Shown: positions 7,146-16,559, counted from the stretch's first letter. The stretch is 64,000 bases of DNA from Modestobacter sp. VKM Ac-2984 (GCF_026967985.1 NZ_JAPVBJ010000008.1:124001-188000); one strand, 5' to 3'. Numbers and translations are program-made. The notes: a model not told the origin generated them from the sequence alone.

Positions 7146-8651
7146 ATGCTGCTCGAACGTGCGGAACTGCCCGACACCGTCGGTCACGCGCCGTCGGGGG
7201 CAGTCCCCTCGACCCCGGCCGCGGGGCAGCTGCCGGCCACCGGTGCCCGCGCCCGGGGCACCGCCCGCTGGGTCCGGCGGCACCGCACCGGCCTGGTCGT
7301 CGCCGAGGCGCTCATCGCGGCGTCGGCAGCCGCCGTGGTGCTGCTCGCCCACGACGGGCCGGTGGTGGGCAGCGTCCTGTTCTGGGCCGGACTGAGCCTG
7401 GTCGTCGCCTGGCCGGCGCTGCTCGCCGTCACCGGTGCCTACGAGGAACGCTGGTTCGGGGTGGGCAGCGACGAGTTCCGTCGGGTCGGCCGGGCAGGGT
7501 TGCTGCTCCTGGCCGGGATGGGCTTCCTCAGCTACGCCGCCCAGCTCGACCTCAGCCGTGCGCTGGTGGTCCTCGCCGTCCCGGCGCTCACCGGCGCGAC
7601 ACTGGTCGAGCGGTACGCCGCCCGGCGCGTGCTGCACCGCCGGCGGATGGCCGGACGCTGCGTCAAGCGCGTCGTGGTCGTCGGGCGCGGGGGAGCGGTC
7701 CTGGACCTGGTCGACCGGTTGCACCGCACCCGGCACGCCGGTCTGGACGTCGTCGGCGTCTGCGTGACGCCGGGCGACCGCAGCCGGGTGGAGCGGGTGG
7801 CCGGCCTGCCGGTCGCCGGCCTGGACGACGTCGTCGAGCTCGCCGGCCGGCTCGGGGCCGACACGATCGCCGTCACCTCCGCCAGCGAGACGGCGTCGGC
7901 GTACCTGCGGGCGCTGTCCTGGCAGCTGGAGGGCACCGGCCTGGAGCTGCTGGTGGCCCCCGGGTTGGTCGAGGTGGCCGGTCCGCGCCTGCACATCCGG
8001 CCCTTCGACGGGCTGCCCCTCCTCTCCGTCGAGCAGCCCCGGTTCGAGGGCTGGCGCCGGGTGGTGAAGGGCGCGCTGGACCGGTCGGTCGCCTCCCTCG
8101 CCCTGCTCCTCCTCACGCCGGTCCTGCTCGCGCTCGCCCTGGCGGTCCGGCTGTCGGGCCCCGGCCCGGTCCTCTACCGGCAGCAGCGGGTGGGGCTCGG
8201 CGGCCGCCACTTCACGATGCTCAAGTTCCGCAGCATGGTGGTCGGGGCCGACCAGCAGGTCGCCGGGCTGTCGGACGGGAACGAGGCCGACGGCCTGCTG
8301 TTCAAGATCCGCCAGGACCCGCGGGTGACGCCGGTCGGCCGCTGGATGCGCCGGCTCTCCCTCGACGAGCTGCCCCAGCTGGTCAACGTGCTCACCGGGG
8401 AGATGTCCCTGGTGGGGCCGCGCCCGCCGCTGCCCGACGAGGTCGCGCGCTACGACACCTCGGTCAGCCGGCGGCTGCTGGTGAAGCCGGGCCTCACCGG
8501 GCTGTGGCAGATCTCCGGGCGCAGCGACCTGCCGTGGGAGGAGGCCGTCCGGCTGGACCTCCGCTACGTGGAGAACTGGTCGCTCGCGATGGACGTGCAG
8601 ATCCTCTGGAAGACCGCCCGCGCGGTCGTCTCCTCCTCCGGCGCGTACTGA
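7146..8651 (+). CDS. Exopolysaccharide initiating sugar transferase (WbaP/CpsE-type polyprenyl phosphate glycosylphosphotransferase)
   Basis: Enzymes of this family transfer the first sugar-1-phosphate onto undecaprenyl phosphate at the inner membrane, starting repeat-unit synthesis. The 501-residue protein has about four N-terminal membrane segments, a CoA-binding-like Rossmann domain in the middle, and a further membrane segment near aa 320. The bacterial sugar transferase domain (PF02397 type) follows: KFRSMV, LPQLVNVLTGEMSLVGPRPP, KPGLTGLWQISGR and DLRYVENWS. ATG 7146 was preferred to the upstream GTG at 7113 because a G-run precedes it and the extension is not conserved in character. It opens the polysaccharide locus, but which sugar it carries cannot be read from sequence. 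Confidence 0.9.
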   Translation: MLLERAELPDTVGHAPSGAVPSTPAAGQLPATGARARGTARWVRRHRTGLVVAEALIAASAAAVVLLAHDGPVVGSVLFWAGLSLVVAWPALLAVTGAYEERWFGVGSDEFRRVGRAGLLLLAGMGFLSYAAQLDLSRALVVLAVPALTGATLVERYAARRVLHRRRMAGRCVKRVVVVGRGGAVLDLVDRLHRTRHAGLDVVGVCVTPGDRSRVERVAGLPVAGLDDVVELAGRLGADTIAVTSASETASAYLRALSWQLEGTGLELLVAPGLVEVAGPRLHIRPFDGLPLLSVEQPRFEGWRRVVKGALDRSVASLALLLLTPVLLALALAVRLSGPGPVLYRQQRVGLGGRHFTMLKFRSMVVGADQQVAGLSDGNEADGLLFKIRQDPRVTPVGRWMRRLSLDELPQLVNVLTGEMSLVGPRPPLPDEVARYDTSVSRRLLVKPGLTGLWQISGRSDLPWEEAVRLDLRYVENWSLAMDVQILWKTARAVVSSSGAY

Positions 8652-8868
8652 GACCCCGCCCGTCGACGCTGCGGGACGGACGGCCACGGACGACGTCGAG
8701 GGTCCTCCCTCCGGGTGATCGCACCACTGCCGAGGGCGACGCCACTCCGCGATGAGGGCAGGGTCGGTGCTGGACGGCCAGCACGGCAGCCCAGCACGCG
8801 CAGGTCGGTCGGTCCCCGCGTCCTCGTCCCGAGGTCCGCACCGACTCGGAGGAACGGAGCCACAGGAC

Positions 8869-10191
8869 ATGCCACCCAGGAGGTCGGGCGCTCTTCGCAT
8901 CGCCCTGGTCGGGACGCGTGGCGTGCCTGCCCGGTACGGCGGCTTCGAGACCGCCGTCGAAGAGGTCGGCCGTCGCCTCGCGGAGGCCGGTCACGACGTC
9001 GTCGTCTACTGCCGCACCACCACCGGCGGACCCCGGCCGGCCACCCACCTGGGGATGCGGCTGGTGCACCTGCCCGCTCTGCGCCGCCGGTCGCTGGAGA
9101 CCCTGAGCCACACCGGACTCTCGGTCGCGCACCTGCTCACCCGCCGGGTCGACGCCGCGATCGTGTTCAACGCAGCCAACGCGCCCTGGCTGCCGCTGCT
9201 GCGGGCCGCCCGCATCCCGGTCGCCACCCACGTCGACGGGCTGGAGTGGAAGCGCGCCAAGTGGGGCGGGGTGGGCAAGCGGTACTACCGCGTCGTCGAG
9301 GCGCTGTCGGTCCGCTGGTCCGACGCGCTGATCGCCGATGCGCAGGGCATCGCCGACTACTACCGCGACGAGTTCGCGGCCCCCACCCAGCAGATCGCCT
9401 ACGGCGCACCGAAGACCGACGGCGCCGGGTCCGACCGGCTGGCGACCGTCGACCTGACCCCCGGTGGCTACCACCTCGTCGTCGCCCGCTTCGAGCCGGA
9501 GAACCACGTCGACGTGATCGTCGACGGGTACCGGCGCAGCGACGCCGAGCTGCCGCTCGTGGTCGTCGGTTCGGCGCCCTACGCCGACGACTACACCCGC
9601 CACGTGCACGCGCTCGCCGACGACCGGGTCCGCTTCCTCGGGGGCGTCTGGGACCAGCAGCTCCTCGACCAGCTGTACGTCAACTGCGCGACCTACCTGC
9701 ACGGGCACTCCGTGGGCGGCACCAACCCCTCGCTGCTGCGCGCCATCGGCGCGGGTGCGGCCACCATCGCCTACGACGTCTCCTTCAACCGGGAGGTCCT
9801 GGAGTCCAGCGGCCGCTACTTCCGGACGCCGGAGGACGTCACCACCGCGCTGCACGAGGCGGAAGGCGACCCCGAGAAGCTCCGCCGCCGGGGCAAGCGG
9901 GCGCGCCTGCTCGCCGCCCGCTACGACTGGGACCACGTCGCCTCCCGCTACGAGGAGCTGTGCCGTTCCCTCGCCGCCCGGGCGTTCCCGCGGTCCCGCC
10001 CGAGCGGCCGCCGGCTGCGGCTCGGCCCGGCCGCCGGGACCCGGACCGAGGAGTGGACGCAGGTCCGGCCGGCGCCGCAGGCGCAGGGTGACGTCGCTCC
10101 GCAGCCCCGCCGGGCGCCCGCCCGGCCGGCAACCCGGCCCGCGGCCGGCGGGTCGGCGGCCGTCCCGCCGGCCCGGACGGCGCAGTCGTGA
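8869..10191 (+). CDS. Glycosyltransferase, DUF1972/GT4 family
   Basis: This is a GT-B-fold glycosyltransferase of the DUF1972-GT4 type, often labelled rhamnosyltransferase-like. The 440-residue protein opens with IALVGTRGVPARYGGFETAV, the DUF1972 signature. It continues with HVDGLEWKRAKWGG, a GT4-like second domain (VVVGSAPYADDYTRHV), and a donor-site region around GHSVGGTNPSLLRAIGAG. The C-terminal ~60 residues are Arg/Pro/Ala-rich and probably disordered. ATG 8869 has GGAGGAACGGAG upstream. Its 3' end overlaps the next gene by 4 bp. It probably adds an early sugar to the lipid-linked unit; the exact donor is unknown. Confidence 0.85.
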   Translation: MPPRRSGALRIALVGTRGVPARYGGFETAVEEVGRRLAEAGHDVVVYCRTTTGGPRPATHLGMRLVHLPALRRRSLETLSHTGLSVAHLLTRRVDAAIVFNAANAPWLPLLRAARIPVATHVDGLEWKRAKWGGVGKRYYRVVEALSVRWSDALIADAQGIADYYRDEFAAPTQQIAYGAPKTDGAGSDRLATVDLTPGGYHLVVARFEPENHVDVIVDGYRRSDAELPLVVVGSAPYADDYTRHVHALADDRVRFLGGVWDQQLLDQLYVNCATYLHGHSVGGTNPSLLRAIGAGAATIAYDVSFNREVLESSGRYFRTPEDVTTALHEAEGDPEKLRRRGKRARLLAARYDWDHVASRYEELCRSLAARAFPRSRPSGRRLRLGPAAGTRTEEWTQVRPAPQAQGDVAPQPRRAPARPATRPAAGGSAAVPPARTAQS

Positions 10192-10946
10192 CCGCCGTGT
10201 CGGGCTCCGTGGCCCGCCCGGAGGGAACGATCGCCGACACGGTGCGCCGGCTGGCCGGCGCGCAGAAGGGTGCCCAGGGCGCCCCCGCCTACTCCCGGTT
10301 CGTGAACCGCAAGCTGGGTCGGGTGCTCGCGGCGGTGGCGTTCCACGCCCGGCTCACCCCGAACGCCGTCACCGGCGTCAGCGCCGTCTGCACCTTCACC
10401 GGCATCACGGTGCTGGCTCTGGTGCCCCCGTCCTGGGCGATGGGCCTGACGGTCGCGCTGCTGCTGGTCCTCGGGTACGCCTTCGACTCCGCCGACGGCC
10501 AGCTGGCCCGGCTGCGTGGCGGCGGCTCCCCGGCCGGGGAGTGGCTGGACCACATGGTGGACGCGCTCAAGATCGCCAGCCTGCACCTCGCGCTGCTGAT
10601 CGGCTGGTACCGCGCCGACCTGGTCGAGGGCGAGGCGTGGCTGCTGCTGCCGCTGGGGTTCTCCGCGGTGTCGGTCGTGCTCTTCTTCGGCACCCTGCTC
10701 AACGAGTCGCTGCGGGCCCAGCACGGTGCGCCGACCCGGGCCGCGCACACCGGCGAGCGCCCCAGCGTGCTCCGGTCGCTGCTGGTGGTGCCGACCGACT
10801 ACGGGCTCCTCTGCCTGGTGTTCGTCCTGCTCGGCGCCCCGGTGGTCTTCGTGACCGCCTACGGCCTGCTGTTCCTCGCCACGGCCGCCTACCTGGCCCT
10901 GGCCTGCGTCAAGTGGTTCGGCGAGATGGGGAGGTTGACCGCGTGA
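10188..10946 (+). CDS. CDP-alcohol phosphotransferase family membrane protein
   Basis: Members of this family move a phospho-alcohol from CDP to an acceptor hydroxyl at the membrane. The diagnostic motif is complete: D(x)2DG(x)2AR(x)8G(x)3D(x)3D is seen as DSADGQLAR, then G and DHMVD, near aa 100-125. The 252-residue protein has about five or six hydrophobic helices and a cytoplasmic N-terminal stretch. It starts at GTG 10188 inside the previous gene and overlaps the next by 4 bp, so it is co-expressed with a glycosyltransferase. With a TagD-like cytidylyltransferase at the far end of the locus, a role in decorating the glycan with a phospho-alcohol is plausible. Ordinary phospholipid synthesis is the alternative. 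Confidence 0.85.
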   Translation: MTAVSGSVARPEGTIADTVRRLAGAQKGAQGAPAYSRFVNRKLGRVLAAVAFHARLTPNAVTGVSAVCTFTGITVLALVPPSWAMGLTVALLLVLGYAFDSADGQLARLRGGGSPAGEWLDHMVDALKIASLHLALLIGWYRADLVEGEAWLLLPLGFSAVSVVLFFGTLLNESLRAQHGAPTRAAHTGERPSVLRSLLVVPTDYGLLCLVFVLLGAPVVFVTAYGLLFLATAAYLALACVKWFGEMGRLTA

Positions 10947-11647
10947 GCAGCACGAGAGACCGACCGTCGATCACGGGGGCCCGGCGGCGGTGGGTGCTGG
11001 CGTCGGTCGGGGCCGCGCTCGTGGTCCTGGTCGTCGTCCTCGTCCTGGTCCTGACCGGCGACGGGGACGGCGACGGGCAGGCCTCGGCGGCGCCCGCGGC
11101 GACGTCGTCCGCCGGCCCGGGACCCGACGCGTCACCTGGCCAGAGCCCGACCTCGGCGCCGAGCTCGAGCCCGAGCGGGCCGGCGGCCTCCACGCCGGCC
11201 GCGGCGCCCACGGAGCCGGCGGGGCCCGGGCCGGTCACCGGCATCCCCGCGATGCTGGCGCCGGTGGCCCTGGACGAGGCGGCGGTGGCCGCGGACGGGG
11301 TCACGGTCACCCTCCCGGCCATCGCGGCGATCGACGCGGTCGGCTCCGGCCCGGGCAACGTCAGCGGGCCGGCCCTGGCGATCACGGTCCGGGTCGCGAA
11401 CGCCACGGCCGAGCCCATCTCGCTGGACGGGCTGCAGGTCAACGTCGCCTACTCCGAGCAGGAGACGGCGGCCTCGCCGGTCAACGACCCGGCGGCTGCC
11501 CCGGCCCAGGGCGTCCTGGCCGCGGGTGCCGCGGCGGAGGGGCGCTACGTCTTCACCGTGCCCGCAGGCGAGCGGGACCTGGTCACGGTGACCGTCGGGT
11601 ACACCGCCGCTGCACCGCTGCTGGTCTTCCAGGGGCCGGTGGGCTGA
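10943..11647 (+). CDS. Membrane-anchored extracytoplasmic protein of unknown function
   Basis: The 234-residue product has a basic N-terminus, one strong hydrophobic helix (~aa 16-38), a long Ser/Pro/Ala/Gly linker (~aa 45-100), and a C-terminal globular part. That part looks like an immunoglobulin-like beta domain (alternating strands around LAITVRVANATAEPISLDGL and YVFTVPAGERDLVTVTV), reminiscent of DUF4352/Telomeric-repeat-like domains; this is a guess from pattern. There is no lipobox. It starts at GTG 10943, coupled to the CDP-alcohol phosphotransferase, and ends 28 bp before a strong hairpin, so it closes this operon. It may anchor or sense surface glycan. Confidence 0.7.
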   Translation: MSSTRDRPSITGARRRWVLASVGAALVVLVVVLVLVLTGDGDGDGQASAAPAATSSAGPGPDASPGQSPTSAPSSSPSGPAASTPAAAPTEPAGPGPVTGIPAMLAPVALDEAAVAADGVTVTLPAIAAIDAVGSGPGNVSGPALAITVRVANATAEPISLDGLQVNVAYSEQETAASPVNDPAAAPAQGVLAAGAAAEGRYVFTVPAGERDLVTVTVGYTAAAPLLVFQGPVG

Positions 11648-11675
11648 CCACCCGCAGCCGACCGCTGCCGATCCC

Positions 11676-11713
11676 GTCGAGCCCGCACCCGAACACCGGG
11701 GTGCGGGCTCGAC
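11676..11713 (+). terminator. Terminator hairpin closing the 7.1-11.6 kb operon
   Basis: GTCGAGCCCGCACCC (11676-11690) pairs perfectly with 11699-11713 around an 8-nt loop, 28 bp after the stop of the preceding gene. It has no T-run. The rest of the gap (to 11907) probably holds the promoter of the large secreted-protein gene. Confidence 0.75.
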
Positions 11714-11907
11714 CCGCGTCCGGGCCGACCGGGCAGCGGGCACACAGCGTGACATCAACCGATCACCCTGCGTGGCGAGTGTTCACCCATCTGGCGGTCC
11801 AGCTGGGCGGAAGCACCCGTTCAGGGGGTGACGACGCCCTGATCATCACGCTTAGCATCCGAATGCCCAGTTGGGCAGCTACTCGGCGTGAGCGGGGACA
11901 TCGGCAC

Positions 11908-14900
11908 ATGAACGTACTGAGGACGACGGGTCGGGCGGCGGTCGCCGGGCTGGTGAGCATGGCGCTCTTCGCCGGGTCGCTGGCTCTCCTGCCGGCCGCA
12001 GCGCGGGCCGACTCCGCGCCGGTGGACCCCGCCGACCCCCTCACCCCGGCCACCGTGACCGCCGATGCGCTGCCCACCGTGCAGATCGACGGCGTCGCGT
12101 GGTCCCAGGCGGTCGTCGGCGACACCGTCTACGTGGCCGGCAAGTTCAGCTCCGCCCGCCCGGCCGGTGCCGCCGCCGGCACGCAGGAGACGACCCGCAA
12201 CAACCTCCTCGCCTACGACATCCGCACCGGCAACCTGATCACCTCCTTCGCGCCGGACCTCAACGGCCAGGCGCTGGTGGTCACCGCGTCGCCGGACGGC
12301 TCCCGGATCTACGTCGGCGGCGACTTCACGACCGCCGACGGCCAGGCCCGCTACCGGGTCGCCGCGTACAGCACCGCGACCGGTCAGCTGGTGCCGGACT
12401 TCCGGCCGATCGCCGGCTACCAGGTCCGGACGATCGCGGTCAGCGGCTCGACCGTCCACCTCGGTGGCGGCTTCTCCTCGATGAACGGTGCCCCGCGCAG
12501 CCGGCTCGCCGCGGTCAGCGCGACCGACGGCAGCCTGCTGCCCTGGGCTCCCCAGGCCGGGGCCGGGGTCAACCTCGACGGCAGCACCGCCGTCAACTCC
12601 TCCGTCATGGCGATGGTCGTGACCGACGGCGGCTCGAAGGTCGTCGTCGGCGGCCGGTTCGGCACGCTCAACGGCGTGGCGGCCAGCGGCATCGGCGCGG
12701 TCGACGCCGTCACCGGGGAGACCCTGCCCTTCGCCGTGAACCAGCAGGTCACCAACCAGGGCGACAAGTCCGCGGTCTACAGCCTGTCCACCGACGGCAC
12801 CAACGTGTACGCCACCGGCTACGACTTCGGTGGGCCGGGCAACGTCGAGGGCGCCCTGGCGGCGAACGCCGCCACCGGTGAGCTCGTCTGGATGGGCGAC
12901 TGCCACGGGGACACCTACTCCAGCGTGCCGATCAACGGGGCGGTCTACATCGCCGGGCACCCGCACGTCTGCAGCAACATCGGTGGCTTCCCGGAGTCCG
13001 ACCCCCGGGTCTCGGAGTACGCCATCGCCTACAGCGCAGCGCCCAGCGCGACCACGGTCGGCTCGGCGACCATCCGCAACAAGCGGTTCGTCGGCGAGGC
13101 TGCGCCGACCGTGCTCGACTGGTACCCGACGTTCCTGTCCGGCACCGTCACCGGGCAGGGCCAGGCCGGCTGGTCGGTCACCGGGAACAGCCAGTACGTC
13201 GCCTACGCCGGTGAGTTCCCCGGCGTGAACAACAAGGCGCAGGCCGGGCTCGTCCGGTTCGCCGTGCCCAGCCTGGCGCCGAACGCGGTCGGGCCGGTGG
13301 ACAGCCCCGCGCTGACCCCGGACGTCACCTCGTTCTCCACCGGCTCCGCCCGGGTCGGCTGGTCGACCACCACCGACCGGGACAACGGCACGCTCACCTA
13401 CTCGGTGTACCGCGACGGGGGCACCGTCCCGGTGTTCCAGACCGCCACGCGGTCGGCCCACCGGCAGACCGCCAGCCGGATCGGCTTCCTGGACACCGGG
13501 CTCACGCCCGGGGCGCAGCACAGCTACCAGGTGGTCGTCTCCGACCCCTTCGGCAACACCGTGACCAGTGGCTCGACCGCGGTCACCGTGGCCGACACCG
13601 GGCCCTCGGCGGGTGGTGCGTACGCCGCGACGGTGCGCGCCGACGGCGCCGTCCACCAGTGGCGGCTGGGGGAGACCAGCGGCACCACCGCGTACGACTT
13701 CGGGACCTCGGGTCTGGACCTCACCGCCTCCAGCGGGGTCACCGGCGGACGTGAGGGCGCCCTGACCGGTGACGAGGACACGGCCGCGCAGTTCAACGGC
13801 ACCTACCGCGGGCTGGCCTCCACCCAGACCGCCGTCGCCGGGCCGCAGACCTTCTCCATCGAGACGTTCGTGAAGACGACCTCGACCAAGGGCGGGAAGC
13901 TGATCGGCTTCGGGTCCTCCCGGACCAGCACGACCAGCAGCAGCTACGACCGCCACCTGTACCTCGACAGCTCGGGGTACCTGTACTTCGGGGTGTACCC
14001 GGGCCAGGAGCGGGTCCTCAAGACCCCCGGCCGGGTCAACGACGGCCAGTGGCACCAGGTCGTGGCGACCCTCTCGGCGGAGGGGATGGCCCTCTACGTC
14101 GACGGCGAGCTGGTGGCCGAGCGCGCCGACACCACCGCCGCGCAGGCCTACAACGGCTACTGGCGGCTCGGTGGCGACAAGACCTGGGGCGGGAACGGCA
14201 CGTGGTTCGGCGGCCAGCTCGACGAGGTGGCCATCTACCCGACCGCCCTGACGGCTGCCCAGGTCGCCGGTCACCACACCGCGGCCACCACCGGCGAGGC
14301 GGCCAACGTCCCGCCGACGGCGTCCGCCACGGTGACCGCGGCCGATCTGGCCGTGCAGTTCGACGCCGGCAACTCCACGGACCCCGACGGCACGGTCGTC
14401 TCCTCCGCGTGGGACTTCGGTGACGGGACGACCGGCACCGGGACGACGGTGTCGCACACCTACGCGGCGGCCGGCACCTACGCGGTGACGCTGACGGTGA
14501 CCGACGACGACGGCGCGACCGGCACCGTCACCCGCGAGGTCACGGTCCTCGCGCCGCCGGCCGACGTTCCGCCGACGGCGGCCTTCACGGTCGCGACCGA
14601 CGCGCTGTCCGCGACCTTCGACGGCTCCGGGTCCGTGGACCCCGACGGCACGGTCGTCTCCTCCGCGTGGGACTTCGGTGACGGGACGACCGGCACCGGG
14701 ACGACGGTGTCGCACACCTACGCGGCGGCCGGCACCTACGCGGTGACGCTGACGGTGACCGACGACGACGGTGTCACCGGCACCGTCACCCAGCAGGTCA
14801 CCGTGACCACGGCGCCGGCTGCCATCGCGACCGATGCGTTCGGTCGGGAGGTCTCCGGTGGGTGGGGTGCGGCTGACCTGGGTGGTGTGTGGGCGATCGC

Positions 14901-16521
14901 CGGTGGGGTGTCCAACGCTGCGGTGAGCGGTGGGGTGGGCACGTTGACGGTGGCTCCGGCGCGGAGTGCGGGGGCGACCCTGCCGGTGTCGGTGCAGGAC
15001 GTGTCGGCGCAGCTGGACGTGGCGTTGCAGGTTGCGCCGTCCGGTGGTGGGTCGTTCGTGAACCTGGGGGTGCGTCGGGTCGGGAGCAGTGACTACCGGG
15101 CGAAGGTGTGGTTCTCCTCTCGGGGTGTGGTGCAGCTGTCGGTGGTGCGGGTGGTCTCGGGTGCGGAGACGGCGCTGCGGACGGTGACGTTGCCGGGTAC
15201 GTACACCGCTGGTGACGTGCTGCGGGTCCGGGTGGAGGCGGTGGGCTCGGGGACGACGACGGTGCAGGCCAAGGCCTGGGCGGTGAGCGGGACCGAGCCG
15301 GTGGACTGGCTGGTGAGCGCGACCGATGACAGTGCGGGGCTGCAGGGGGCCGGGGCGCTGTACGTGATGGGGTACACCTCCGGTTCGGCCACCGGCCCGC
15401 AGGTCCTCTCCCTCGACGGGCTGCACGTCGGGGCGCCGGGCACCACGCCGGCGCCCGCACCGGTGGACGTGGCGCCGACGGCGTCCTTCACGGCGACCCC
15501 GGCCGACCTGGCCGTGCAGTTCGACGGGACCGGCTCGGCCGACACCGACGGTGTGCTGACCGGCCACGCCTGGGACTTCGGTGACGGCACGACCGCGACC
15601 GGGACGACGGTGTCGCACACCTACGCGGCGGCCGGCACCTACGCGGTGACGCTGACGGTGACCGACGACGACGGTGTGACCGGCACCGTGACCCGCGAGG
15701 TGACCGTGGCGGCGCCGATCGAGCCCACGGACCCGACCGAGCCGACGGACCCGACCGAGCCGACGGACCCGACCGAGCCGACGGACCCGACCGAGCCGAC
15801 GGACCCGACGGACCCGACGGACCCGACGGACCCGACGGACCCGACGGAGCCGACGGACCCGACCGAGCCGACGGTGGAGCAGCTCGCGACCGATGCGTTC
15901 GGTCGGGAGGTCTCCGGTGGGTGGGGTGCGGCTGACCTGGGTGGTGTGTGGGCGATCGCCGGTGGGGTGTCCAACGCTGCGGTGAGCGGTGGGGTGGGCA
16001 CGTTGACGGTGGCTCCGGCGCGGAGTGCGGGGGCGACCCTGCCGGTGTCGGTGCAGGACGTGTCGGCGCAGCTGGACGTGGCGTTGCAGGCTGCGCCGTC
16101 CGGTGGTGGGTCGTTCGTGAACCTGGGGGTGCGTCGGGTCGGGAGCAGTGACTACCGGGCGAAGGTGTGGTTCTCCTCTCGGGGTGTGGTGCAGCTGTCG
16201 GTGGTGCGGGTGGTCTCGGGTGCGGAGACGGCGCTGCGGACGGTGACGTTGCCGGGTACGTACACCGCTGGTGACGTGCTGCGGGTCCGGGTCGAGGCGG
16301 TGGGCTCGGGGACGACGACGGTGCAGGCCAAGGTCTGGGCGGTGAGCGGGACCGAGCCGGTGGACTGGCTGGTGAGCGCGACCGATGACAGTGCGGGGCT
16401 GCAGGGGGCCGGGGCGCTGTACGTGATGGGGTACACCTCCGGTTCGGCCACCGGCCCGCAGGTCCTCTCCCTCGACGGCCTGAGCGTGACCGCCGCCGGC
16501 TCGGTCCCCGCCGCGGGCTGA
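11908..16521 (+). CDS. Large secreted beta-propeller / FN3 / LamG / PKD repeat protein
   Basis: The 1537-residue exported protein has a signal peptide (basic start, hydrophobic core, AAARADS cleavage area near aa 32-36). A propeller-like region of repeated YVGG/FGG-type blades follows (~aa 50-465), then a fibronectin-III-like domain (~470-565) and a LamG/concanavalin-like domain (~572-795). Next are two PKD domains (~801-972, with WDFGDG and VSHTY), module A (~974-1171), a third PKD (~1188-1270), an EPTDPT linker (~1272-1322), and a second, almost identical module A (~1327-1524). There is no LPXTG or membrane anchor. Such arrays usually bind extracellular carbohydrate. It stands alone between two hairpins inside the polysaccharide locus. 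ATG 11908 is the start that yields the signal peptide. Confidence 0.85.
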   Translation: MNVLRTTGRAAVAGLVSMALFAGSLALLPAAARADSAPVDPADPLTPATVTADALPTVQIDGVAWSQAVVGDTVYVAGKFSSARPAGAAAGTQETTRNNLLAYDIRTGNLITSFAPDLNGQALVVTASPDGSRIYVGGDFTTADGQARYRVAAYSTATGQLVPDFRPIAGYQVRTIAVSGSTVHLGGGFSSMNGAPRSRLAAVSATDGSLLPWAPQAGAGVNLDGSTAVNSSVMAMVVTDGGSKVVVGGRFGTLNGVAASGIGAVDAVTGETLPFAVNQQVTNQGDKSAVYSLSTDGTNVYATGYDFGGPGNVEGALAANAATGELVWMGDCHGDTYSSVPINGAVYIAGHPHVCSNIGGFPESDPRVSEYAIAYSAAPSATTVGSATIRNKRFVGEAAPTVLDWYPTFLSGTVTGQGQAGWSVTGNSQYVAYAGEFPGVNNKAQAGLVRFAVPSLAPNAVGPVDSPALTPDVTSFSTGSARVGWSTTTDRDNGTLTYSVYRDGGTVPVFQTATRSAHRQTASRIGFLDTGLTPGAQHSYQVVVSDPFGNTVTSGSTAVTVADTGPSAGGAYAATVRADGAVHQWRLGETSGTTAYDFGTSGLDLTASSGVTGGREGALTGDEDTAAQFNGTYRGLASTQTAVAGPQTFSIETFVKTTSTKGGKLIGFGSSRTSTTSSSYDRHLYLDSSGYLYFGVYPGQERVLKTPGRVNDGQWHQVVATLSAEGMALYVDGELVAERADTTAAQAYNGYWRLGGDKTWGGNGTWFGGQLDEVAIYPTALTAAQVAGHHTAATTGEAANVPPTASATVTAADLAVQFDAGNSTDPDGTVVSSAWDFGDGTTGTGTTVSHTYAAAGTYAVTLTVTDDDGATGTVTREVTVLAPPADVPPTAAFTVATDALSATFDGSGSVDPDGTVVSSAWDFGDGTTGTGTTVSHTYAAAGTYAVTLTVTDDDGVTGTVTQQVTVTTAPAAIATDAFGREVSGGWGAADLGGVWAIAGGVSNAAVSGGVGTLTVAPARSAGATLPVSVQDVSAQLDVALQVAPSGGGSFVNLGVRRVGSSDYRAKVWFSSRGVVQLSVVRVVSGAETALRTVTLPGTYTAGDVLRVRVEAVGSGTTTVQAKAWAVSGTEPVDWLVSATDDSAGLQGAGALYVMGYTSGSATGPQVLSLDGLHVGAPGTTPAPAPVDVAPTASFTATPADLAVQFDGTGSADTDGVLTGHAWDFGDGTTATGTTVSHTYAAAGTYAVTLTVTDDDGVTGTVTREVTVAAPIEPTDPTEPTDPTEPTDPTEPTDPTEPTDPTDPTDPTDPTDPTEPTDPTEPTVEQLATDAFGREVSGGWGAADLGGVWAIAGGVSNAAVSGGVGTLTVAPARSAGATLPVSVQDVSAQLDVALQAAPSGGGSFVNLGVRRVGSSDYRAKVWFSSRGVVQLSVVRVVSGAETALRTVTLPGTYTAGDVLRVRVEAVGSGTTTVQAKVWAVSGTEPVDWLVSATDDSAGLQGAGALYVMGYTSGSATGPQVLSLDGLSVTAAGSVPAAG
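14827..15419 (+). repeat. 593-bp internal duplication, copy 1
   Basis: This stretch, coding module A of the secreted protein, is repeated at 15886-16478 with, by eye, only three base differences. Its codons favour G/T third positions (GTG, GGT, GCG) unlike the C-rich third positions of the flanking PKD and LamG parts. Confidence 0.9.
15721..15873 (+). repeat. Tandem 9-bp repeats coding an EPTDPT linker
   Basis: About 17 tandem 9-bp units alternate between GACCCGACS and GAGCCGACG, coding Asp-Pro-Thr and Glu-Pro-Thr. The unit length keeps the frame, so slippage would change linker length without breaking the gene. Confidence 0.9.
15886..16478 (+). repeat. 593-bp internal duplication, copy 2
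   Basis: Second copy of the module A sequence, offset by 1059 bp from copy 1. The three differences noted are GTT/GCT, GTG/GTC and GCC/GTC codons. Near-identity including silent sites points to recent duplication or gene conversion. Confidence 0.9.
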
Positions 16522-16527
16522 CCCGGG

Positions 16528-16559
16528 GGAGGGTGCACCGGGCCTCCGGTGCACCCTCC
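16528..16559 (+). terminator. Terminator hairpin after the secreted protein gene
   Basis: GGAGGGTGCACCGG (16528-16541) pairs perfectly with 16546-16559 around the loop GCCT, starting 7 bp after the stop. It is a compact 14-bp stem without a T-run. Confidence 0.8.

Noticed and set aside
15721-15873. Regular repeats that could suggest a CRISPR array
   Set aside because: Units are contiguous 9-mers with no spacers, in frame within a coding sequence; no cas genes nearby.
11821-16554. Very long open frame on the minus strand opposite the secreted protein gene (and similar ones opposite glmU and mfd)
   Set aside because: High GC opens antisense frames. The translation is His/Arg/Gly-rich with no domain, and the plus strand has clear families.
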